Part shown: in pieces, positions 1 to 8,870 of the stretch
Position numbering within the stretch: the stretch's first letter is position 1
How the letters are laid out: every line of letters begins with the position of its first letter
From: Mesorhizobium loti R88b
GTDB taxonomy: Bacteria > Pseudomonadota > Alphaproteobacteria > Rhizobiales > Rhizobiaceae
DNA length: 64,000 nt
Assembly: GCF_013170845.1 (NCBI RefSeq)
Contig: NZ_CP033367.1
Span: 930,001-994,000, forward strand
Direction of reading: 5' to 3'
Notes under the pieces: model-generated
The model's input: the letters and a program-made list of their open reading frames with translations, nothing else
What the model was told of the DNA's origin: nothing
Databases searched by the model: none
Translations under genes and position numbers: made by a program

Positions 1-74
1 TCAAAGCCGGCGCGATGCGCCTCCGCGTCGATCAGTGCGCGCAGTTTTGCCGCGTCAGAAGTCGAGGTCCGCAT
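1..74 (-). CDS. queG: QueG epoxyqueuosine reductase, N-terminal fragment cut by window edge
   Basis: An ATG on the minus strand at 74 opens a frame beginning MRTSTSDAAKLRALIDAEA that runs off the left edge after about 24 codons. The N-terminal helix resembles QueG, the cobalamin/Fe-S enzyme that reduces epoxyqueuosine to queuosine in tRNA. The gene starts inside the 3' end of the neighbouring fzlA-like gene (20-nt overlap), implying translational coupling. In rhizobia queG commonly follows this GST-type gene, which is the main reason for the call. Too little is visible for catalytic motifs, so the name rests on position plus a short match. Confidence 0.55.
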   Translation of the reverse strand, partial: MRTSTSDAAKLRALIDAEAHRAGF

Positions 75-747
75 AATGCGACACCGGCGACAGGCCGCGC
101 ACGCGGTCGGTCAGGAGCGGCCGGAAGGAGGGCCGCGACTTCACCCGCGTGTACCATTCGCGCGCAGCAGGGTGTTCGCGCCAGTCAATCTCGCCGAGAT
201 AGTCGAGCACCGACAGCGTCGCGGCGGCCGCGAGATCGGCGTAGGTGACCCTCGAGCCAGCCAGCCAGTGGCGGGTGCCGGCCAGCCAGTTGGTGTATTT
301 CATGTGCTGGCGGATGTTGGCGCGCGCGGCACGGATGGCGCCCGAATCGGGCGAGCCGCCGCCCGCCGTCTCTGGCATGACCGGCTTCAGCACGCGCTCG
401 CGCACCAGATGGCGGGTAACCTCGCTCTCGGCCTTGTTGAGATACCAGTCGATCAGCCGGCGGATTTCGGCGCGCTGCATCGGGTCTTCGGCGAACAGCC
501 GCTTGTCGCGCTTTAAGACGCCGCGCGTTTCATCGAGATATTCGGAGATGACCGTTGCGCCGATGATCGGCACGTCGCCTTCGGCGAGCAGGATCGGCAG
601 CGTGCCGGCCGGATTCAGCGCCAAAAACTCCTTGCGCCGCGTCCACGGCTTTTCCTCGATCAGCGCCAGTTCCTCGCCATACTCGCCAAAGGCAAGGCGG
701 ACGAAGCGGCAGGTGGCGAACATGGGATGGTGGAAAAGCGTCAGCAT
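55..747 (-). CDS. fzlA: Glutathione S-transferase-family protein, FzlA-like (FtsZ-binding)
   Basis: A 230-residue two-domain GST fold: a thioredoxin-like N-terminal half (about 1-80, with the LNPAGTLPIL segment containing the cis-Pro) and an all-helical C-terminal half (about 90-215). The C-terminus ends in HYADLDF, a tail I associate with alphaproteobacterial FzlA, which binds curved FtsZ filaments and governs constriction in Caulobacter rather than acting as a detoxifying transferase. Context agrees: it sits between uppP (divergent, cell-wall lipid recycling) and queG (overlapping). The GST family is certain; the FzlA assignment is from remembered family sequence and synteny and could be confirmed by orthology. 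No promoter was identified in the 160 bp upstream. Confidence 0.75.
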   Translation of the reverse strand: MLTLFHHPMFATCRFVRLAFGEYGEELALIEEKPWTRRKEFLALNPAGTLPILLAEGDVPIIGATVISEYLDETRGVLKRDKRLFAEDPMQRAEIRRLIDWYLNKAESEVTRHLVRERVLKPVMPETAGGGSPDSGAIRAARANIRQHMKYTNWLAGTRHWLAGSRVTYADLAAAATLSVLDYLGEIDWREHPAAREWYTRVKSRPSFRPLLTDRVRGLSPVSHYADLDF

Positions 748-908
748 GGTTCCGCGATGATAAAGCGCACTGGCGAATCGCCGGGCGCACCGGTAAGTCT
801 TGGCCGCCCGGTTAGCGGGCCGTCAGGGGTGTTGCGACCTATAGGGGCAGTTCAACGCCATGACAAGCAAGCCGTTCTGTTAGCCGTCACGCGAAGCCCG
901 AGGTAGCC

Positions 909-1715
909 ATGGAAAGCCAGACCATCGTCGAAGCCCTGCTGCTCGGCCTGCTGGAGGGGCTGACCGAGTTCATTCCGGTGTCCTCGACCGGCCATATCCT
1001 GCTCGCCGGCCATTTCCTCGGCTTCCAGTCGACCGGCAAGGCCTTCGAGATCCTGATCCAGCTCGGCGCCATCCTGGCGATCCTCAGCGTCTATTTCCGC
1101 CGCCTGTGGCAGATGCTGCTCGACCTGCCGCATGACCGGCTGACGCGGCATTTCGTCATCGGCATCCTGATCGCCTTCCTGCCGGCGGCGATCATCGGCG
1201 CGCTGGCGCACGATTTCATCAAGACAGTGCTGTTCGAATCGCCAAGGCTGATCTGCATCATGCTGATCATCGGCGGTGTCATCCTGTTGGCGGTCGACCG
1301 CATGAACCTGAAGCCGGTTTATCGCGACGTCGAGCGCTTCCCGACCAGGCTTTACCTGCAGATCGGGCTTTTCCAGTGCCTGTCGCTGATCCCTGGCACG
1401 TCGCGCTCCGGCTCGACCATCGTCGGCGCCCTGCTCTTGGGCGTCGACAAGCGCGCGGCGGCGGAATTTTCGTTCTTCCTCGCCATCCCGACCATGGTCG
1501 GCGCCTTTGCCTTCGACCTGTTCAAGAACCGCAATGTGCTGACATCAGCCGATTTGCCGATCATCGCCATCGGCTTCGTCGCCGCCTTCATCACGGCGCT
1601 GGTCGTCGTGCGCTACCTGCTCGATTACGTCTCGCGCAACGGCTACTCGCTGTTCGGCTGGTGGCGACTGGTGGTGGGGATTGTTGGGCTGGTGGCGTTG
1701 ATGATTTGGGGATAA
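909..1715 (+). CDS. uppP: Undecaprenyl-diphosphatase UppP (BacA)
   Basis: A 268-residue multi-pass inner-membrane enzyme that dephosphorylates undecaprenyl pyrophosphate, recycling the lipid carrier for peptidoglycan and polysaccharide synthesis and giving bacitracin tolerance. Both family signatures are present: [14 protein letters not shown] at residues 16-29 and PGTSRSG at 162-168 (catalytic Ser/Arg loop). Length is normal. The ATG at 909 follows a purine-rich GAGG; the gene is divergent from the fzlA-like gene and monocistronic as far as can be seen. Confidence 0.96.
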   Translation: MESQTIVEALLLGLLEGLTEFIPVSSTGHILLAGHFLGFQSTGKAFEILIQLGAILAILSVYFRRLWQMLLDLPHDRLTRHFVIGILIAFLPAAIIGALAHDFIKTVLFESPRLICIMLIIGGVILLAVDRMNLKPVYRDVERFPTRLYLQIGLFQCLSLIPGTSRSGSTIVGALLLGVDKRAAAEFSFFLAIPTMVGAFAFDLFKNRNVLTSADLPIIAIGFVAAFITALVVVRYLLDYVSRNGYSLFGWWRLVVGIVGLVALMIWG

Positions 1716-1759
1716 CCCTGCCAGTTGCAGGGGATCAACGAAACTGCATAATTCCACAT

Positions 1760-2082
1760 ATGACCACGTATGCTGATGTGGACGGAGTTATCGACGCTTG
1801 GGTCAGGGCGACGGACTCACCCTTTTTACCGAATGGGCAGGCAAGCCAGCGAGATTTTTTCATATTGGCGGCACTCGATCGTTCGAGTGCTTCCAAATTT
1901 CCATTGGCCTTCCAGACTCCGATGAGATTGCTGTGTCCGCACGAGCAATAGACACCTACGACGATTCCGAAATGGAAATGGATCGGACGTGGCAGGGGCC
2001 GGTTTCGGAATTGAACGAGATGCTGGCGACCGCAGTGGCTACTGTCAGACAATGGAAAGCACGCTGGGACGTTGCCCACTAG
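1760..2082 (+). pseudogene. Small conserved hypothetical gene broken by one frameshift
   Basis: The ATG at 1760 encodes MTTYADVDGVIDAWVRAT, then the frame wanders into non-protein-like sequence and stops at 1951. The +1 frame carries the natural continuation from about 1815 (LTLFTEWAGKPARFFHIGG ... ETVRQWKARW-type C-terminus) to the stop at 2082. Inserting one base in the ACGGACTC stretch near 1810-1815 would join them as ...RATGLTLFTEW..., giving a protein of about 107 residues. Function is unknown. The simplest reading is a one-base deletion in a short G run; a sequencing error is equally possible. It lies between uppP and yraN, transcribed convergently with yraN. Confidence 0.6.
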
Positions 2083-2100
2083 CCCGTACCGTCGCTCCCT

Positions 2101-2499
2101 CTAATTCCTTCCATAAAACGCATTCTCGACATGCACCGGCCAGCGCCAGGGCAGCACCGCGACCATGTCGAAGCGCATCGACAGTTTGCCATAGTCCGCC
2201 TGGCGCGACAGCCAGATGTCGGCGGCGGCTTCGATGCGGCGCTCCGATTCGTGGCCGATCGCCTCCATGGCTTCCATCAGCGTGCGGCGCGCCTTGACCT
2301 CGACGAACAGCACGAGGTCGCCGCGCCGGGCGATCAGGTCGATCTCGCCGAAGCGCGTGCGGTGGCGGCGGGCGAGGATGCGGTAGCCTTTCAGCATCAG
2401 CGCGGCAGCAGCCAGCCATTCGCCGCGATGGCCGCGCCGATAGGCTTTTTGGCGGCTTGCGCGCGGGCGCTCAGCCACCGTCGCCTTCTCCCGAGGCAT
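2101..2499 (-). CDS. yraN: YraN/UPF0102 family nuclease-fold protein
   Basis: 132 residues with the restriction-endonuclease-like core of UPF0102: Glu27 in [10 protein letters not shown], then GEIDLIA (Glu52, Asp54) and VEVKAR (Glu68, Lys70), the E...ExD...ExK pattern typical of the fold. Its cellular role is not firmly established; homologues are linked to Holliday-junction or DNA processing. The gene starts inside the 3' end of rsmI (29-nt overlap), the arrangement found widely in proteobacteria, so the two are co-transcribed. Confidence 0.9.
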   Translation of the reverse strand: MPREKATVAERPRASRQKAYRRGHRGEWLAAAALMLKGYRILARRHRTRFGEIDLIARRGDLVLFVEVKARRTLMEAMEAIGHESERRIEAAADIWLSRQADYGKLSMRFDMVAVLPWRWPVHVENAFYGRN

Positions 2500-3400
2500 C
2501 TCTGAGCTCCAGCAGCCGTCGGTAGAGCGCCTGCTTCTGGCCGCCGGTCATTTTCGCGGCTTCCGCTGCCGCCTTGGAGGCCGGCATTTCGGCGGCCAGC
2601 GACAACAGCAGCCGGTCGATGTCGGCGGGCTCGTCCGCCTTGGCCTCGGCCGGACCGACACAGACGACAATCTCACCCTTCGGCGTGTCGGCCGCCGCAT
2701 AATGGTCGGCCAGCACCTGCAGCGTGCCGATGCGCATTTCCTCGAAGGTCTTGGTGAGCTCGCGGCCGATCGCAGCTTTGCGCTCGCCGCCGAGCGCTTC
2801 GACCATGGCGCCGAGCGACTCGGCCAGCCGGCGCGGCGATTCAAAGAAGATCAGCGTCGCCGGCACGGCTTTCAGCGCTTCCAGCCGTGTCAGCCGCTGA
2901 CCCGTCTTCACCGGCAAAAATCCGGCGAACAGGAAGGCGTCGGACGGCAGGCCGGACGCCGTCAGTGCCGCAAGCGGCGCCGACGGGCCGGGAATCGGTA
3001 CGACGCGAATGCCATGGTCAAGCGCCTCGCCGACCAGCCGGTAGCCAGGATCGGAGACCAGCGGCGTGCCGGCATCGGAAATCAGCGCTACGCTCTGGCC
3101 GGCCTGAAGGGCCGCGATCAGCTTCGGCCCGGCCTCGCCGGCATTGTGCTCGTGATAGGCCGTGGTGCGACGGCGAATGCCGTAGCGGTCGAGCAATACG
3201 CGCGACACCCGCGTATCCTCGCAAGCGACTATATCAGCGGCGGCCAGCGTCTCCAGCGCGCGCAGCGTGATGTCGGCCAGATTGCCGATCGGGGTGGCCA
3301 CCAGATAGAGTGCCGGTTCGAGCGGCCGCGCCGTTATCTCGGTCTGGCCGACCACATAGCTGCGCTTGCTCGTTTCGCCCGTCACTGATCGAGTCTCCAT
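2471..3400 (-). CDS. rsmI: 16S rRNA (cytidine-1402-2'-O)-methyltransferase RsmI
   Basis: A 309-residue SAM-dependent tetrapyrrole-methylase-fold enzyme that 2'-O-methylates C1402 in the ribosomal decoding site. Motifs seen: ATPIGNL at 35-41, ACEDTR at 59-64 and [13 protein letters not shown] at 107-119, followed by the IPGPSA loop. The C-terminal extension with [13 protein letters not shown] is normal for RsmI. In many rhizobia a LppC-type lipoprotein gene lies divergently upstream; here it is replaced by a formyltransferase-like gene in the same orientation 40 bp away, marking the edge of an accessory insertion. Confidence 0.96.
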   Translation of the reverse strand: METRSVTGETSKRSYVVGQTEITARPLEPALYLVATPIGNLADITLRALETLAAADIVACEDTRVSRVLLDRYGIRRRTTAYHEHNAGEAGPKLIAALQAGQSVALISDAGTPLVSDPGYRLVGEALDHGIRVVPIPGPSAPLAALTASGLPSDAFLFAGFLPVKTGQRLTRLEALKAVPATLIFFESPRRLAESLGAMVEALGGERKAAIGRELTKTFEEMRIGTLQVLADHYAAADTPKGEIVVCVGPAEAKADEPADIDRLLLSLAAEMPASKAAAEAAKMTGGQKQALYRRLLELRDASGEGDGG

Positions 3401-3440
3401 TCAGCCCTGTTTGGCACGGCTATCGCAGGCTTGCAAAAGC

Positions 3441-4487
3441 TCACTCCGATTGGCCGAAAAGCCGCATTTCAAGATGCGCTTCTCCGGTCTTGGCGGGTAC
3501 GAGCCTATCGTGCACTTTGATCAGCCGTTTGAGCAGGCGGTTGTAGGTGAGGTGGACGACCCTGCCGTCGGCCAGGTCAAACTCGACGCTTGCCCATCGC
3601 TTGATCGGAGCTCGTCCTGTCGGCGGCCCCAGCCTTCGTATCTGGACACCGAGCCTCACGTTGCGATCGGCCATCCGGAGATAAATGCCGGGCACCGTTC
3701 CCAAGACGCGCCACAGCCGCGCGACATGCTCCATCGGCATCGAGGACAGGACCATCATATGGGCGGGTTCGAGCTCAGCCCAGATGAAGTCACCCTCCGG
3801 CTGCGGCATGCCCGACAGGGTGCCTCGGCAATAGGCCGGCACCGCGCCGCTCACAAGCATCCGGAAAGCGGTTCCGGTGCTATGCGCCAGGCTCTGCTTC
3901 GACGCCCAATCCGCTTCGGAAAACGCCACCTGCGCGAGAATGTCACCCTCGTCGTAACCTGCCGACATCCTGTGCAGCGTCACCCCGCCATAAACCGCAT
4001 GCTGGCCATCAACGACCAGCCGATGCAAGGGGTGCGGACCACGGTAGTTGGGCAGCAACGCCGGATGAAGATTGAGCCCGCCCATGCGAAAGCCGGCAAG
4101 CGCATCCTGTGGGACCAACCTCGGAAAGGCATAGGAGATCAGCACATCGGCTTCGATGCCGGACAATTGGCGCCGAAGCACGTCCCAATCATATGGCTTG
4201 CCAAATTCGATCAGCCTGGTCGGAATGTTGCCCAGATATCGTTTGAGCAAAAGCCTGCGCTGCAGCCTTCGTCTGATATTGCCGACACTGAAACCCTTTG
4301 GCCGGCGTCGGAAGCCAGGCACGACAATAGCGCCGATTCGGTTGCCAGACTGTACCCATCCAGCCAGCAGCGGACCCGTATATCTATCGATGTTCAGCAA
4401 GAAAACGGCTGTAACCGGTCCGTTCTGGCTGACATCACCGTCTGCTTGGACACTGATACCGGTCGACGCAGGGGGAGGCTGCTCCAT
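3441..4487 (-). CDS. Formyltransferase-family protein (methionyl-tRNA formyltransferase-like paralogue)
   Basis: 348 residues with the formyltransferase catalytic core: LNLHPALLPNYRGPHPLH at 138-155 and SAGYDEGDIL at 175-184. These keep the Asn139/His141/Asp179 triad that transfers formyl from 10-formyltetrahydrofolate. The N-terminal Rossmann half and a divergent C-terminal domain are present, but the protein is not housekeeping Fmt: sequence around the motifs is divergent and no def gene adjoins. The substrate is unknown; related enzymes formylate amino sugars or specialised metabolites. It faces a RiPP-leader-like peptide gene across a 202-bp divergent gap. The first ~24 residues look non-conserved, so the true start may be slightly downstream. 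Confidence 0.75.
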   Translation of the reverse strand: MEQPPPASTGISVQADGDVSQNGPVTAVFLLNIDRYTGPLLAGWVQSGNRIGAIVVPGFRRRPKGFSVGNIRRRLQRRLLLKRYLGNIPTRLIEFGKPYDWDVLRRQLSGIEADVLISYAFPRLVPQDALAGFRMGGLNLHPALLPNYRGPHPLHRLVVDGQHAVYGGVTLHRMSAGYDEGDILAQVAFSEADWASKQSLAHSTGTAFRMLVSGAVPAYCRGTLSGMPQPEGDFIWAELEPAHMMVLSSMPMEHVARLWRVLGTVPGIYLRMADRNVRLGVQIRRLGPPTGRAPIKRWASVEFDLADGRVVHLTYNRLLKRLIKVHDRLVPAKTGEAHLEMRLFGQSE

Positions 4488-4689
4488 CCTATCGAGCCCT
4501 TCGCCATCGTTGCGCTACGCAAAGGAATAGCAGTGCAGCGGTTGCCTCCAGCTGGCAACCGGAAAAGCTTTCCGTGTCTTCGTGGGCATCCGCCACCGGA
4601 TACTCCGGCCCGAGGACCCTCTGCTCGCGACTTGACAAGATGAGACAACGCAAGGAATCTCAGCCATCAAGGGAAAGCGGGAGTATGCC

Positions 4690-4785
4690 ATGAAGAAAAT
4701 CTACCAAAAGCCTGTGCTGGTTAAGAGAGAGCGGCTATCGGCTGTCGTTGCTTTGGGGTCGCCTCCGTCCAAGACGCCGGGCTGA
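4690..4785 (+). CDS. 31-residue RiPP-precursor-like peptide (lasso-type leader pattern)
   Basis: A short ORF begins MKKIYQKPVLVKRERLSAVV and ends in a Ser/Pro/Lys/Gly tail. The YxKPxLxKRxxLS stretch matches the start of the YxxPxL recognition motif in lasso-peptide and related RiPP leaders, which is bound by the PqqD-like B1 protein. The usual leader Gly and the penultimate Thr are not evident. A GGGAG ribosome site lies about 7 nt upstream and an intrinsic terminator follows 37 nt downstream, so this looks like a deliberate one-gene transcript. No B protease, asparagine-synthase-like cyclase or radical SAM maturase lies in the window; the nearest enzyme is the divergent formyltransferase. 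Function is inferred. Confidence 0.6.
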   Translation: MKKIYQKPVLVKRERLSAVVALGSPPSKTPG

Positions 4786-4821
4786 CGATCCTGACCTGAT
4801 ACCGGCCTGGTGTGATACCGG

Positions 4822-4854
4822 AAGCCCGCTGGTTCCGTCCGGCGGGCTTTTTGT
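4822..4854 (+). terminator. Intrinsic terminator of the small peptide gene
   Basis: Arms AAGCCCGC (4822-4829) and GCGGGCTT (4842-4849) form an 8-bp GC-rich stem with a 12-nt loop, followed by a T-rich run. It is the clearest rho-independent terminator in the window and closes the 96-bp peptide transcript. Confidence 0.85.
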
Positions 4855-4984
4855 TTGCTGAGCCGAACATCGGGGCCGTGGCGGGAGTGAAGGTCGATGT
4901 GAAATTCCCGCCATTCCTTTGCCACAGTGGGGAACGAAACCGGCATTGGCAGATTTAGCCCCTGATTCCTAAAGGGAGGACAGG

Positions 4985-5182
4985 ATGGACAGCCTGACGA
5001 TACAGGACGCTTTCGAGCCCTATTATGCCGGCCGCAACCGCGTTGCCGCGCGCCCGGACAAGCGGCTGACTGCCAAGACCGACGCCAGCCTGACCAGGCG
5101 GGCCACAAGCGCCCTGTCGACCGCCTTGCCGACGAACGCCAAGCTTTCCGACAATGAACCCGACAGCACGACGGAGCACTGA
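4985..5182 (+). CDS. Hypothetical 65-residue protein
   Basis: The ATG at 4985 is preceded by a strong AAGGGAGGA ribosome site at ideal spacing, which is the best evidence that this is a gene. The product (MDSLTIQDAFEPYYAGRN...) is polar and Ser/Thr/Ala-rich, with no membrane segment, signal peptide or recognised domain. It lies after the peptide gene's terminator and 7 bp before another small ORF on the same strand. I do not recognise the family. Confidence 0.5.
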   Translation: MDSLTIQDAFEPYYAGRNRVAARPDKRLTAKTDASLTRRATSALSTALPTNAKLSDNEPDSTTEH

Positions 5183-5189
5183 CCGGACG

Positions 5190-5378
5190 ATGCCCAATCG
5201 CTTCGATATATTCATCACCCGTCTTGAAACGAAAACCGCCAGGGAAGGCGTGCCGCCACATGCGATGAACGACCAGCACAGCGTTCGCCGCGAAAAGGCC
5301 GATGCCAAACCGGCCCGAAACGGAACGGCACATGCCGAGAAGGATCGCGGCAAGCGCCGTTTCAAGCACGACGCCTGA
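5190..5378 (+). CDS. Hypothetical 62-residue basic protein
   Basis: Begins MPNRFDIFITRLETKT; the frame also has an upstream ATG at 5154, but the start at 5190 avoids overlap with the preceding small ORF. The product is Lys/Arg-rich and highly charged, with a disordered-looking C-terminus. Composition and frame use suggest coding, but no domain is recognised and the ribosome site is weak. It may be co-transcribed with the ORF ending at 5182. Confidence 0.35.
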   Translation: MPNRFDIFITRLETKTAREGVPPHAMNDQHSVRREKADAKPARNGTAHAEKDRGKRRFKHDA

Positions 5379-5436
5379 CCCTTCGACGGACTGAGACCGT
5401 TCGGCCTTCGTCATCGTGGCGGAGCAGGAACGAAGG

Positions 5437-5760
5437 TTACCCCAGATACCGTGAAACGCGTGCCTTCAGAAGGCTAATCAATTCCAGGTCCATGAAGTCG
5501 TACTCGTCCGGTATGTCGAGACAAATGACGCGAGCCTTTTCCAAGCTCGCCTTGAATTTATTCTGCAGCTTGGTGCGATGCGCCTTTTCCATGACGAAGA
5601 TGATGTCGGCCCACGCCACCAGCTCATGGGTCAGCGGCGTATCCGCATCATGATTTGTCCCCGCCGACGCGACTTCGATATCCTGGCGCTTGGAGAACAC
5701 CTGCTCGGCGGTCGGGCTGCGCAAGCGGTTCTGGCTGCAGACGAAGAGGATTTTCTTCAT
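5437..5760 (-). CDS. Low-molecular-weight protein-tyrosine-phosphatase-like protein
   Basis: 107 residues with the phosphate-binding loop CSQNRLRS at 8-15 (Cys8-x5-Arg14-Ser15), the signature of LMW-PTP enzymes, and a C-terminal DIPDEYDFMD segment that could supply the general-acid Asp (Asp85). It is shorter than classical LMW-PTPs (about 150 residues) and belongs to a compact subgroup. Substrate unknown. It starts 4 nt after the hemW stop on the same strand, so it is probably read from the hemW operon. Confidence 0.82.
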   Translation of the reverse strand: MKKILFVCSQNRLRSPTAEQVFSKRQDIEVASAGTNHDADTPLTHELVAWADIIFVMEKAHRTKLQNKFKASLEKARVICLDIPDEYDFMDLELISLLKARVSRYLG

Positions 5761-5764
5761 GAGG

Positions 5765-6928
5765 TTAGCGCGCCAGGTCCGCCACCACGGCGTCGAGCAC
5801 GATCATGCCGGCTGGCGTGGCGCGCAGGCGCGCATTGCCGATCGATGCCACCAGCCCCTCGCCCTGCAGCATCGACAGCCGCGCGCTCGACAGGCCGCGG
5901 CCTGAAAACGCCTCGTAGCGCTGGAGGTCGATGCCCTCGGCGAGTCTGAGCCCCATCAGCAGGAATTCGTCGGCCTCTTCCGAGCGTGTCAGGATCTCGC
6001 CGCCGGTGATGCCGTGGCCCTTGGCCTCGACCAGATTGGCCCAGGTTTCCGGCATCCGCTCGGCGATCGTCACCGTTCGGCGGCCATTCTCGACGAAGCG
6101 GCCATGCGCGCCGGGGCCGACGCCGACATATTCGCCATAGCGCCAGTAGGTCAGATTGTGACGACTCTCGGCGCCTGGCCTGGCATGGTTGGAAATCTCA
6201 TAAGCCGGCAAACCATGTGCGGCTGTGATCTCCTGCGTCAACGAATAGAGGTCGGCGGCATGGTCGTTGTCAGGGATGATGAACTTCTTTGCCGCATGCA
6301 GCGCGTGGAAGGGCGTGCCTTCCTCGATGGTCAGCTGATAGAGCGACAGGTGGTCGGCGGCGTGGCCGATGGCCTGTTCGAGCTCGGATGCCCAAGCTTC
6401 CGGCGTCTGGCCCGGCCGGGCGTAGATCAGGTCGAAGGATAGCCGTGGAAAGATCTCGCGCGCCAGCCCGATCGCATGCAGCGCTTCCTCGACATTGTGC
6501 AGGCGGCCGAGGAAGCGCAGATCCTTGTCGTTGAGTGCCTGCACGCCCAGCGAGACGCGGTTGACGCCTGCTGCTCTATAACCACGAAACCGTTCGGCCT
6601 CGACCGAGGACGGATTGGCCTCCAGCGTCACCTCGATGCCATCCGGCACCGTCCAGTTTTTCGCCACCGCGTCCAGAACCCTGGCCACGGTTTCCGGCTT
6701 CATCAGCGACGGCGTGCCACCGCCCAGAAAAATGCTGGTCACCTCGCGCGGCCCGGTGCGCTGTCGCATCGTCGCCAGTTCCGCCTCGAAGGCGGCAGCA
6801 AAGCGCTCCTGGTCGACCGGCTGGTGGCGGACATGGCTGTTGAAGTCGCAATAGGGGCACTTGGCCGCGCAGAACGGCCAATGGATATAGACGCCGAAAC
6901 CGGGCGCCCGGTCGAGCAGCATGCTCAT
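5765..6928 (-). CDS. hemW: Radical SAM heme chaperone HemW
   Basis: 387 residues. The radical SAM Cys motif CAAKCPYC places Cys20, Cys24 and Cys27 for the 4Fe-4S cluster, GGGTPS is at 69-74, and the C-terminal HemN-type domain ([15 protein letters not shown]) is present. HemW lacks the extra N-terminal Cys of true HemN coproporphyrinogen dehydrogenase and acts as a heme-insertion chaperone. Its start overlaps the rdgB stop by 4 nt, the conserved rdgB-hemW arrangement, so the pair is translationally coupled. Confidence 0.95.
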   Translation of the reverse strand: MSMLLDRAPGFGVYIHWPFCAAKCPYCDFNSHVRHQPVDQERFAAAFEAELATMRQRTGPREVTSIFLGGGTPSLMKPETVARVLDAVAKNWTVPDGIEVTLEANPSSVEAERFRGYRAAGVNRVSLGVQALNDKDLRFLGRLHNVEEALHAIGLAREIFPRLSFDLIYARPGQTPEAWASELEQAIGHAADHLSLYQLTIEEGTPFHALHAAKKFIIPDNDHAADLYSLTQEITAAHGLPAYEISNHARPGAESRHNLTYWRYGEYVGVGPGAHGRFVENGRRTVTIAERMPETWANLVEAKGHGITGGEILTRSEEADEFLLMGLRLAEGIDLQRYEAFSGRGLSSARLSMLQGEGLVASIGNARLRATPAGMIVLDAVVADLAR

Positions 6929-7572
6929 GCCTCTCCCAATCTCGCTTTGGCGAATTTCTGGAAAGCGCGGGCACGGTGCGACAGGGCGGTGGCCTGGCCG
7001 GGCTTCCAGCCGTGTTTTTCCTCGGCCGTCATCTCGCCGAAAGTCTTGTCGAAACCATCGGGCAAGAACACCGGATCGTAGCCGAAACCGAGCTCGCCGC
7101 GCGGCGGCCAGACCAGCATGCCTTCGGCCTCGCCGCGATAATACTCGGCCTCGCCATCGGGGAAAGCCAGGCAGATGACGGCGACAAAGCGGCCCTTGCG
7201 CTGTTCGGCCGAGGCGGCGCCGACTTCCTGCAACGCCACTTCGGTGCGCTGCATGGCCATGGCGAAATCTCTGCTGCCATCCGGGGTTTCGGCCCAGTTG
7301 GCGGTGTAGACGCCGGGCGCGCCGTCGAGCGCGTCGACGCAGAGGCCCGAATCATCCGACAGCGCCGGCAGGCCGGTCGCCTTTGCGGCGGCCAGCGCCT
7401 TGATGTAGGCATTCTCCTCGAAGGTGGTGCCGGTTTCGTCCGGCTCGGGCAGGCCATAGTCCTTGGCCGACTTCGCCTCGAAGCCGAACGGTCCCATCAA
7501 ATCGGCGAATTCGCGCAGCTTGCCGGCATTGTGGCTGGCGACGACGATCTTCTTGCCATCAAGAGAATGCAT
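6925..7572 (-). CDS. rdgB: RdgB/HAM1 non-canonical purine NTP pyrophosphatase
   Basis: 215 residues from the ATG at 7572 (a longer in-frame start at 7659 would run deep into the upstream gene and is rejected). Motifs: SHNAGK at 13-18, SDDSGL at 72-77, and GFGYDPVF with the late SHRARA, all diagnostic of ITPase-family enzymes that hydrolyse XTP/dITP to keep deaminated purines out of nucleic acids. It overlaps hemW by 4 nt, and its start codon shares one base with the stop of the VOC gene. Confidence 0.96.
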   Translation of the reverse strand: MHSLDGKKIVVASHNAGKLREFADLMGPFGFEAKSAKDYGLPEPDETGTTFEENAYIKALAAAKATGLPALSDDSGLCVDALDGAPGVYTANWAETPDGSRDFAMAMQRTEVALQEVGAASAEQRKGRFVAVICLAFPDGEAEYYRGEAEGMLVWPPRGELGFGYDPVFLPDGFDKTFGEMTAEEKHGWKPGQATALSHRARAFQKFAKARLGEA

Positions 7573-7982
7573 CAAAGGCCCCAGATCCTTGGCTCGGCGA
7601 ACTCGATCGAATTGCCCGAGGGGTCGCGTATATAGATCGAACGGCCGCCTTGCGGCCATTCGAATTCGCTTTCGATGGCGATTCTTTTTGCCCCCAGATG
7701 CGCTTTCCAGCCGGCGATCTCGTCGGCGGTTGCCGAAAAGCAGAGATGACCCTCACCGACCGTGCCATGCGGCGGCACCGGCAGCCGGGCGTCCGGCGCA
7801 GGAGGTATTTTGGTCGCCTCGGCGTTGAAGATGAGCAGAACGCCGGGGCCACAGCGAAAGAAGAGATGGCGGCCGTCGACCTTGCCGAGGAGGGTGAGGC
7901 CGAGAATGTCGACGTAAAATTCTTCCGCCGCCGTCAGATCGGTGACGTACAGGGCTGATTCCAGGATGGCGGAGGGTTTCAC
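7572..7982 (-). CDS. VOC/glyoxalase-fold protein
   Basis: 136 residues in the beta-alpha-beta-beta-beta metalloenzyme fold: an N-terminal [21 protein letters not shown] strand-helix unit and a C-terminal [16 protein letters not shown] strand with the Glu ligand typical of glyoxalase I/dioxygenase-like proteins. Substrate cannot be inferred. Its TGA overlaps the rdgB ATG by one base, so it is the first or second gene of a VOC-rdgB-hemW operon, with rph 15 bp upstream on the same strand. Confidence 0.85.
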   Translation of the reverse strand: MKPSAILESALYVTDLTAAEEFYVDILGLTLLGKVDGRHLFFRCGPGVLLIFNAEATKIPPAPDARLPVPPHGTVGEGHLCFSATADEIAGWKAHLGAKRIAIESEFEWPQGGRSIYIRDPSGNSIEFAEPRIWGL

Positions 7983-7997
7983 CAGAAAACCAATGGC

Positions 7998-8714
7998 CTA
8001 AGCCACCGCCATCTGCTGCAAACTCACCAGCCGTTGGATGCCTTTCTTGGCCAGACTCATCAACTCCCCGAACTGCCCTTCCGAAAAAGGCTCGCCCTCG
8101 GCGGTGCCCTGGATCTCGACGACGCCGCCCTTGCCGGTCATGACGAAATTGGCGTCGGTGCCGGCCGAGGAATCCTCGAGATAGTCGAGGTCGATGACCG
8201 GCTGGCCGTCATGAATGCCGCAGGAAATCGCCGCGACATGGTCTTTCAGCACCTTGGCGACGCTGGCCATCTGGCGGGCTTCCATCCAGCGCAGGCAATC
8301 ATAGAGCGCGACCCAGCCGCCGGTGATCGAGGCGGTGCGGGTGCCGCCATCGGCCTGGATGACGTCGCAGTCGACGGTGATCTGCTGTTCGCCCAGCGCC
8401 TGCAAATCGACCACGGCGCGGAGCGAGCGGCCGATGAGGCGCTGGATTTCCAGCGTGCGGCCGCCCTGCTTGCCGGCGGAGGCCTCGCGGCGCATGCGTT
8501 CGCCGGTCGAGCGCGGCAGCATGCCATATTCAGCCGTGACCCAGCCCTTGCCGGAATTGCGCATCCAGCCCGGTACTTTCTCCTCGAGACTGGCGGTGCA
8601 AAGCACATGCGTGTCGCCGAACTTCACCAGGCACGAGCCTTCGGCATGCTTGGAGACGCCGCGCTCGAAGGAGATGGCGCGCATTTCGTCGAATTGGCGT
8701 TTGGAGGGGCGCAT
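7998..8714 (-). CDS. rph: Ribonuclease PH
   Basis: A 238-residue phosphorolytic 3'-5' exoribonuclease that trims tRNA precursors. Typical sequences include the N-terminal [12 protein letters not shown], the central [14 protein letters not shown] phosphate/RNA-binding stretch and the [15 protein letters not shown] active-site strand. Length is standard. It is divergent from hrcA across 156 bp, an arrangement common in alphaproteobacteria, and leads the rph-VOC-rdgB-hemW cluster. Confidence 0.96.
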   Translation of the reverse strand: MRPSKRQFDEMRAISFERGVSKHAEGSCLVKFGDTHVLCTASLEEKVPGWMRNSGKGWVTAEYGMLPRSTGERMRREASAGKQGGRTLEIQRLIGRSLRAVVDLQALGEQQITVDCDVIQADGGTRTASITGGWVALYDCLRWMEARQMASVAKVLKDHVAAISCGIHDGQPVIDLDYLEDSSAGTDANFVMTGKGGVVEIQGTAEGEPFSEGQFGELMSLAKKGIQRLVSLQQMAVA

Positions 8715-8870
8715 TCAGGCTCTTTCCCGTCATTTTTTTGAATCGTGGCCGGCTTGTAGCTCCACCAAGCCCATGGCGCAAAGGAAAATGGCCGGGCGAT
8801 CTGACACAGACACCGGGTTGCGCCCACCGCACCGAAGTCTATATCCTTAGGGCGGAGGTTTTTTGGCCGT

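Noticed and set aside
3441..4785. A complete lasso-peptide gene cluster
   Set aside because: No B1/B2 protease, asparagine-synthetase-like cyclase or ABC exporter gene lies nearby; only a precursor-like ORF is present.
4701..5414. A 237-codon minus-strand frame covering the small plus-strand ORFs
   Set aside because: It crosses the terminator hairpin, has no ribosome site and no domain; the plus-strand ORFs have strong ribosome sites.
8715..8870. A CIRCE operator for hrcA autoregulation
   Set aside because: No TTAGCACTC-N9-GAGTGCTAA-like repeat is present in the rph/hrcA gap.
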